Source: an uncultured Duncaniella sp. (GTDB lineage Bacteria > Bacteroidota > Bacteroidia > Bacteroidales > Muribaculaceae). From it: DNA of 64,000 nt. The notes below the pieces were generated by a model that made no database searches, had not been told where the DNA came from, and saw only the letters and a list, made by a program, of their open reading frames with translations. The position numbers were made by a program, and so were the translations under genes. Location of the stretch: the NCBI GenBank assembly GCA_910584825.1, contig CAJUCI010000012.1:1-64000 (forward strand), in the 5' to 3' direction. Position 1 is the stretch's first letter; every line of letters starts with the position of its first letter. Positions 59,257-64,000 of this stretch are shown here, piece by piece.

Positions 59257-61724
59257 CAGATTCGCTTAGCCTCGGATACGTCCTCGTCGGTATAGCCGTA
59301 GTCGCCGTAATGGCCGTAATGATAGCCATAGCGATGGTAGCCGTAACGGCTGTAGCCATAGTGCGAGAATTCTTCGTGTGTGCCGTTGAGCAGAATCGAG
59401 AGGTTGGGGAATCGACGCTCCTCATACCAACGCTGAATGTCGGGCAGGAATGCACGGTCGAGCAGATGGGCACGCACGACGAATATAGTCATCTCGGCAT
59501 AGCGGCTGATGATGGCTGCGTCGGCCACAATCTCGACAGGGGGACAGTCGATGAACACGTAGTCATACTCCTGCTTGAGGGCCTCCATCATCTGGGTGAA
59601 CTTGGTGGTGAAGAGTAGCTCGGTGGGGTTGGGCGGGATGGTTCCCACAGGTAACACATCAAGCTCGTCGAGCTTGGTTATCACTTCGTGATAGTCCTGC
59701 ACCTGACCTGAAAGATAGTTGGAAACGCCCATATCAGGTGAGTCAACATACTTTGACAGCGAGCCGCGGCGCAGGTCAAGGTCGATGGCCACCACTTTCT
59801 TGCCCTTGATGGCGAGCGAGGTGGAGAGGTTGGCGGTGATGAATGTCTTGCCCGAACCGGGGTTCATAGAGGTCATCATCACCACATGGTGTCCGCCCTC
59901 GAAGCCGAGGATGAACTCGAGGTTGGTGCGCACCACGCGGAATGCCTCGTTCATCACAGTCTTGCTCTTCTGCTTCACGATGAGCTTATTGTCAGTAACC
60001 TCGCGTGCAACCTTCTTGCCTTTACGTCCTGATGATGTGCGTGTGCGCATCATGGCGAGGGGTATCTCACCAACAAACGGGGCGTTGATTGACTCGAGGT
60101 CCTTGCGTCCGCGCACGGTGGTGTTGAAGCCTTCCTTGACCATGATGATGGATGACGGTATGGCAAGGGCGGCGATTACGGCAAACACTATAACTGTCCC
60201 GGCGTTAGGGAATACAGGCTCGGGATTGGAGCGCGGATGCTCGATGACACGGGTGTTGTAGGCGGTGAAAGCCTGTGAAAGCTCGTTCTCCTCGCGTTTT
60301 TGGAGCAGGAAGAGGTAGAGCGACTCTTTGACTTTCTGCTGACGCTCGAACGAGAGCAGATAGCGTGCCTGCTCGGGGTTGGCGGCGAGCTTGCCGGCAG
60401 CCTGTGATTGCATGGCACTTGCGGTCTGTCGGCGGGTGTTGAGCATGACCAGCTCGTTGTCGATGGCTCCGAGGATGGAGTTCTTCATGGTGGACAGCTT
60501 CTGGTCGATGTCCATCACAAGGGGATTCTGCTCAGATGACACGGCAAGGTGGTTGTTGCGCTGGAGGAGAAGCTGGTTGTAGGCCGAGACCTGTGCCTCG
60601 ATGCTGGCGTTGCTGATGCCGGTGCTCACGGGGAGCTGCTCCTTCTCATGGAGGCCGTCGGTGAGATAGTTGCGCAGATAGCGGGTCATCGATATCTGGT
60701 TCTGAATCTCGCGGCCGGCCTCCTGCGAGGCGTTCATCTGGTTGAATGCCATGCCGCCGATTGTGCCGACGTCGGGCATGAGGTTGCGGCTTTTGTAGCT
60801 GGAGATGTCGCTCTCGACACTGCCGAGTTCCGACTCGATGATTGAGAGGCGGTCCTTAATGAAGTCGGTGGTCGAGTTGGTGACCTGGTTGCGGTCCTTG
60901 ACCCAGTTTTCGTTGTAGACGTTGATAAGGGTCGAGAGGATGTCCTCGCCACGCGGGCGCGACACGTCGTCAATGCTGAAGTCGATGATTGATGCCTTGG
61001 CGTCACGCTGGCGGGCAACGATGCGTTCGTGTATGTCGCTGAGGGTAGTTCTAAGCGGGGGACGTGTTACTTCGAGGTTGTCCTTTTTGCCCTTCACATA
61101 GCTGAGAGAGGGGAGCACGGCGAGTTTACCAAGCGGGGTCTTGACGGTCTGGCCGAGCTTGAAAGTATAGGCTCCCTCGAGACTCTGACGGTTGAGCTTG
61201 AGGTTGGAGATGCGCACGGTGCTGTCGGCGCGCAGCTCGAGGTCCATCGAGGCGTCGTCGGTCTCGATAAGGTCGTTGAATTTCACCTTCACGGGCAGGT
61301 CGATGCCATAGGCCACCTCGTCATGGAAGGGGCCTGTGTGGAAATACTCCACGTCAAGACCGAGCCTTGAGACAATCTCCTGGGTCATGGCGAGGGTCTT
61401 GAGTGACATGATTTCGTTGGTGATGTTGATGCCGGGGCTTTTCAGACCGAGCTGCTTCATGAAGTCCTCGGAGTTGCCGGTCTTCTCATCGGCCTTAATC
61501 ATCACCGATGCTGTCGAGCGATAGATGAAGGGGGTTATCTGCAGATAATAGTAGGCCGCGGCGGCGCATACGAGTATCGACAGGATAAACCATTTCCAGT
61601 GGCCGAGGAGGATGAACAGTGTGTCCTTGAGCTTCACAAACCCGTCGGGGGTGTGCTTCTTGGGCACGGTGGTGTTTATGATTACGCTGTTCTGTAGCGC
61701 GGTGTCTTCAAGGTTGCGTTGCAT
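59256..61724 (-). CDS. wzc: Wzc-type polysaccharide co-polymerase and tyrosine autokinase
   Basis: An 822-residue inner-membrane protein. Transmembrane helix 1 is about 38-60, a large periplasmic Wzz/GNVR domain with coiled-coil stretches runs to about 510, and helix 2 is about 513-537. A cytoplasmic BY-kinase domain follows, with Walker A TSMNPGSGKTFITANL (about 617-632), Walker A' VVAIDLDLRRGS and Walker B YVFIDCPPVEI. The last ~30 residues are a tyrosine cluster (HYGYSRYGYHRYGYHYGHYG) with Gly, His and Arg, the phosphorylation tail. It regulates chain length and export together with the upstream lipoprotein. No phosphatase gene was found in the operon. Confidence 0.93.
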   Translation of the reverse strand: MQRNLEDTALQNSVIINTTVPKKHTPDGFVKLKDTLFILLGHWKWFILSILVCAAAAYYYLQITPFIYRSTASVMIKADEKTGNSEDFMKQLGLKSPGINITNEIMSLKTLAMTQEIVSRLGLDVEYFHTGPFHDEVAYGIDLPVKVKFNDLIETDDASMDLELRADSTVRISNLKLNRQSLEGAYTFKLGQTVKTPLGKLAVLPSLSYVKGKKDNLEVTRPPLRTTLSDIHERIVARQRDAKASIIDFSIDDVSRPRGEDILSTLINVYNENWVKDRNQVTNSTTDFIKDRLSIIESELGSVESDISSYKSRNLMPDVGTIGGMAFNQMNASQEAGREIQNQISMTRYLRNYLTDGLHEKEQLPVSTGISNASIEAQVSAYNQLLLQRNNHLAVSSEQNPLVMDIDQKLSTMKNSILGAIDNELVMLNTRRQTASAMQSQAAGKLAANPEQARYLLSFERQQKVKESLYLFLLQKREENELSQAFTAYNTRVIEHPRSNPEPVFPNAGTVIVFAVIAALAIPSSIIMVKEGFNTTVRGRKDLESINAPFVGEIPLAMMRTRTSSGRKGKKVAREVTDNKLIVKQKSKTVMNEAFRVVRTNLEFILGFEGGHHVVMMTSMNPGSGKTFITANLSTSLAIKGKKVVAIDLDLRRGSLSKYVDSPDMGVSNYLSGQVQDYHEVITKLDELDVLPVGTIPPNPTELLFTTKFTQMMEALKQEYDYVFIDCPPVEIVADAAIISRYAEMTIFVVRAHLLDRAFLPDIQRWYEERRFPNLSILLNGTHEEFSHYGYSRYGYHRYGYHYGHYGDYGYTDEDVSEAKRI

Positions 61725-61755
61725 TTTTCAGTTGTATCGTTTGTCAGGTTATGTG

Positions 61756-62538
61756 TTATTTTGTGAAGAGGACGGCGAGTGTCGCAGCAAGCGAAAGCAT
61801 CGAAGTCCAGAAGCCGATGGTAAGGTAGTTGTTGCCGTGGGCCGTACTTTGGTTGGCGCGAACCTGTGTAGGCTCGACATAGATGAAGTCATTTTGCCTC
61901 ACATAGTAGGCGGGCGAGCCGTATAGGTCGTCAACTTTAGTAAAGTCAACGCGATAGGGTATCTGTTTATTGCCCTCGGTGCGCAATACGAGCACATTTG
62001 TTTTCTTTCCCGAGAGTTGGATGTCACCTGTAAGCGACATGGCCTCGAGCAGATTGAGCTTGTCGGTGGTGATGGGGTGACGTCCTACGCCCGACTCGCC
62101 GATGAGGTAGAAAGCCATGTCGGGGAAGTAAGCGGTGACGATGGGGTCGCGCAGGAGCTGTCCGGCCAGCAGGCGGAATTTCACGAGCTGAGCCACCTCG
62201 ATGCGCGTGAGGCCCTGCACCTGCAGGTTGCCGAGAACGGGAAAGTCGATGTTACCCTGGGGGTCGACTGTATAGTAGTTACTGCCTTCGGTGCCGCTTA
62301 TGGGGTTGAGGTTGAACATTTTGGCCAATTCCTCGTCACGGCTGTTTACGCTGATGGCCACATGGTCGCCGGGCTGGAGGCGTATCTCTCCGTCGGGCTG
62401 CAGTGTTATCTCGGCTTCGGGCTGGAGGTCTTCGATGTATATGACGTCCTTGGCCGGTCCGCACGACGAGGTGATGCCCATTACGGCGATTGCTGCGGAT
62501 GCGAGTAAGCCTTTGATGGCTTGGTGAAGTAGTTTCAT
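61756..62538 (-). CDS. Polysaccharide export lipoprotein (Wza-type)
   Basis: A 260-residue outer-membrane lipoprotein. A signal peptide ends in the lipobox TSSC (Cys about residue 26). The Poly_export domain has IRLQPGDHVAISVNSRDEEL and YYTVDPQGNIDFPVLGNLQV, then an SLBB-like AFYLIGESGVGRHPITTDKLNLLEAM. A C-terminal hydrophobic helix (NYLTIGFWTSMLSLAATLAVLF) probably spans the outer membrane, as the Wza C-terminal helix does. It is 31 nt upstream of Wzc and its expected partner. Confidence 0.92.
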   Translation of the reverse strand: MKLLHQAIKGLLASAAIAVMGITSSCGPAKDVIYIEDLQPEAEITLQPDGEIRLQPGDHVAISVNSRDEELAKMFNLNPISGTEGSNYYTVDPQGNIDFPVLGNLQVQGLTRIEVAQLVKFRLLAGQLLRDPIVTAYFPDMAFYLIGESGVGRHPITTDKLNLLEAMSLTGDIQLSGKKTNVLVLRTEGNKQIPYRVDFTKVDDLYGSPAYYVRQNDFIYVEPTQVRANQSTAHGNNYLTIGFWTSMLSLAATLAVLFTK

Positions 62539-62625
62539 ATTTGTGCTGTGTATGATTTTTTCTTTGGTAGTTTTATAGGCTGTAATGTCATTGCAGGGGG
62601 AGTACGCGGGATGCGGGGCGCGCGG

Positions 62626-63204
62626 TCACTCCACCTTTTGCAGGAAAGCGCGGGGGATGTAGCCTGTTGCCACGGCGCAGAGGCCGTTGACGGTGACGAC
62701 GAGGCGGTGGTCATCCTTGATGCGCACTATGTGCCCCTCCGAGCCTTTGAACGGGCCGTCAATCACTCTCACGCGGTCGCCGCTGTGATAGCGGGGCATG
62801 TCGTCGCCGATATATTCCACGCCCCACTCGCCGCGCGATGTCACGAGCATGAATATGTTCATCTCGCGCTCGGGTATCACTACGGGCACTCGGCGGCCGT
62901 TGGCGTCGGTGCGTGTGTACATCATGGCGCGCCCCTCGATTACGGGGAGCAGCGACGATGCGGTGTCAGGCGTGGTGCGCACGAAGAGGAGCGAGGATAT
63001 GAGCGGACGCTCGATTTTCTTCTTTACACCTCCGCGCTCCACAATGGTGGATGAAAGTGGGATATATGTCTCGTCAACAAGCGTGGCCAGCGCGTCGCGC
63101 AGGTCAAACACCTTGTTGTAGAACACCTTGAGAGCATACCAGTTGCTCTCGGTCAATGTGTTTTCGGATGTCGGAGTGGTTATGTCAGGGCACATATCTT
63201 CCAT
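62626..63204 (-). CDS. UpxY-like NusG-family transcription antiterminator
   Basis: A 192-residue specialised NusG paralogue. An N-terminal NGN domain (about 22-125) has NWYALKVFYNKVFDLRDAL and KIERPLISSLLFVRTT. A KOW motif follows in RYHSGDRVRVIDGPFKGSEG. Bacteroides UpxY proteins of this size bind the polymerase at the leader of their own capsule operon and allow read-through. This gene is the first in the long minus-strand exopolysaccharide operon, behind a leader of about 220 nt, which fits that role. The companion repressor UpxZ is not present. Confidence 0.88.
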   Translation of the reverse strand: MEDMCPDITTPTSENTLTESNWYALKVFYNKVFDLRDALATLVDETYIPLSSTIVERGGVKKKIERPLISSLLFVRTTPDTASSLLPVIEGRAMMYTRTDANGRRVPVVIPEREMNIFMLVTSRGEWGVEYIGDDMPRYHSGDRVRVIDGPFKGSEGHIVRIKDDHRLVVTVNGLCAVATGYIPRAFLQKVE

Positions 63205-63250
63205 TCCCCGCCCCGATGAAAGGGCGAGTGTCTGCAGGTCAGTCCGTCTA

Positions 63251-63301
63251 TTTCAAAAAATGGGTTGTGTTGTATGTGTCAGTACTCTCGATTTTTTGAA
63301 A
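63251..63301 (-). promoter_or_regulatory. Leader hairpin of the exopolysaccharide operon
   Basis: TTTCAAAAAAT (63251-63261) and its perfect complement (63291-63301) enclose 29 nt in the untranslated leader of the UpxY-like gene. It could be a target for antitermination or a pause site. Confidence 0.5.
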
Positions 63302-63428
63302 CTTCGGATCCAAGCACTGCCCCCGATCCGGCGGCATGTCAGCTCTGACCCCGAAATCTCAGCAAAGGCAAGTCGCCGCAATGGCGAGATAAGAGTAACT
63401 TGCTACTATCTGCTCGGTTTCGTAACCG

Positions 63429-63465
63429 CAAAGATACAAAAAAAGCACCAAACTTGGTGCTTTTT
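63429..63465 (-). promoter_or_regulatory. Terminator fused to the promoter of the exopolysaccharide operon
   Basis: On the reverse strand AAAGCACCAAGTTTGGTGCT folds into a hairpin whose T-run continues into TATCTTTG (63429-63436), the -7 element of the operon. Transcription of the MetE-like gene thus ends just where the operon begins. The leader to 63204 is about 220 nt. Confidence 0.65.
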
Positions 63466-63529
63466 ATATATTAAATTTGTATTTAATTTAATGTGAATAT
63501 CGGGCCTCAGTACACGGCTGTCGGCGTTA

Positions 63530-64000
63530 TCACTCGGCGGCGATGCGCTCGGCGGCCTTCTCGAGCAGGTCGATTTTGGCCCACTGCGACTCGTAGTTGA
63601 GTCCCTGACGCTCGCGGTCGCGCACCTTGAATCCGCATGTCGGGCTGATGGAAATCTGCGACATGTCCACGTAGCGGGCGGCTACCTTCACTGCCTCGAC
63701 GATTTCGTCGACGCTCTCGAGTCCCGGCACGCTGCCGTCAACGAGGCCGAGGATAGCACGCTTGCCTTCAGGCAGATAGCGTAGGGCTTCGGTGTGCTCG
63801 GGGTGGCGTCGGTCAAAGGGGAGCAGGAAGGCGTCGGCATCGACGCTCTGGAGCATCTTCACGAGGTGGCGCAACTCGCGCTCGTCGCCCCAGCGCGGGG
63901 TGCGGGTCTCGTCGGCGGCGATGCTTAGGGTGATTTCGAGGTCGGCGGGACGGCCGGCTACGGTGCGGTTGATGAGGTCAAGCAGGGTGTCGGTAATCAC
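63530..64000 (-). CDS. MetE-like (cobalamin-independent methionine synthase family) protein, C-terminal part
   Basis: The last 156 residues of a protein whose start lies beyond the right edge. The fragment has LEITLSIAADETRTPRWGDE, AFLLPFDRRHPEHTEALRYL, AILGLVDGSVPGLESVDEIV and ISISPTCGFKVRDRERQGLN. The SPTCGF segment contains the zinc-ligand Cys of MetE-type enzymes, which methylate homocysteine or related thiols. The end (YESQWAKIDLLEKAAERIAA) matches short, single-domain MetE-like proteins rather than full-length MetE. Confidence 0.8.
   Translation of the reverse strand: MITDTLLDLINRTVAGRPADLEITLSIAADETRTPRWGDERELRHLVKMLQSVDADAFLLPFDRRHPEHTEALRYLPEGKRAILGLVDGSVPGLESVDEIVEAVKVAARYVDMSQISISPTCGFKVRDRERQGLNYESQWAKIDLLEKAAERIAAE

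Noticed and set aside
63251..63301. Invertible promoter flanked by 11-bp inverted repeats, as in Bacteroides capsule loci
   Set aside because: The 29-bp spacer has no TAnnTTTG element on either strand, and the operon promoter lies outside at 63429-63436. No invertase gene is near.
1..64000. tRNA or rRNA genes
   Set aside because: No cloverleaf-like sequence with a GTTCGA-type T-loop and no conserved rRNA segment was noticed. A tRNAscan run would be needed to exclude them fully.

Overview
The window is bacterial chromosome, very probably from an order Bacteroidales organism of fairly high G+C; a Muribaculaceae-like host would fit. The evidence is many start-proximal copies of the Bacteroidetes -7 promoter element TAnnTTTG (often TATCTTTG), weak or absent Shine-Dalgarno sequences, and families typical of this order: an outer-membrane beta-barrel of the TonB-receptor type, a 57-residue Hc1/histone-H1-like protein, DUF2851, DUF5683, a DUF4836-like lipoprotein, pyruvate:ferredoxin oxidoreductase, and a UpxY-type NusG paralogue leading a capsule/exopolysaccharide operon. 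The family-level placement is inference. No tRNA, rRNA, CRISPR array, IS transposase or integrase was seen.

Layout. 1-2785 (+): end of a glycosyltransferase cluster, closed by a strong two-way terminator. 2870-18013: mostly housekeeping (panB, RecD-like helicase, a frameshifted outer-membrane receptor, DUF4143 ATPase, a degenerate kinase, GNAT protein, polysaccharide flippase, lipoprotein/ABC ATPase/FtsX-like permease group, malate dehydrogenase). 18127-22482: a translationally coupled pair, an unknown 813-residue protein and a phage-type large terminase with all catalytic residues, behind a palindromic promoter/operator and without other phage genes. 22717-26505: histone-like protein, M16 peptidase, a 28-residue ORF, a candidate small RNA, recA. 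26717-28605: tandem paralogous glycosyltransferases, the second broken by a nonsense codon. 28805-40276: TPR protein, DUF2851, ribH, TPR protein, degenerate PfkB plus SIS isomerase, PFOR (nifJ), OmpA-family protein. 40405-43822 (-): Pgl-like trio (membrane NDP-sugar dehydratase/epimerase, aminotransferase, sugar-1-phosphate transferase). 44088-45922: SIMPL protein and an AT-rich module with a hypoxanthine-DNA-glycosylase-like enzyme and a small acidic protein. 46100-63204 (-): exopolysaccharide operon reading from the UpxY-like regulator through Wza, Wzc, flippase, pyruvyl transferase, Wzy/EpsG-like polymerase and several glycosyltransferases. 63530-64000: 3' part of a MetE-like gene.

In the right half, the sugar transferase, aminotransferase and dehydratase would prime and modify an undecaprenyl-linked sugar. 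Glycosyltransferases extend it, the flippase and EpsG-like protein export and polymerise it, and Wza/Wzc form the export conduit and length regulator.

The intergenic space is full of repeated palindromes of at least four families. One is a 110-bp element in four same-orientation copies; another is a long hairpin containing ACATAAGGACATAAGG in three copies. Two nested composites (5239-5449 and 22525-22697) suggest that some of these elements insert into each other.
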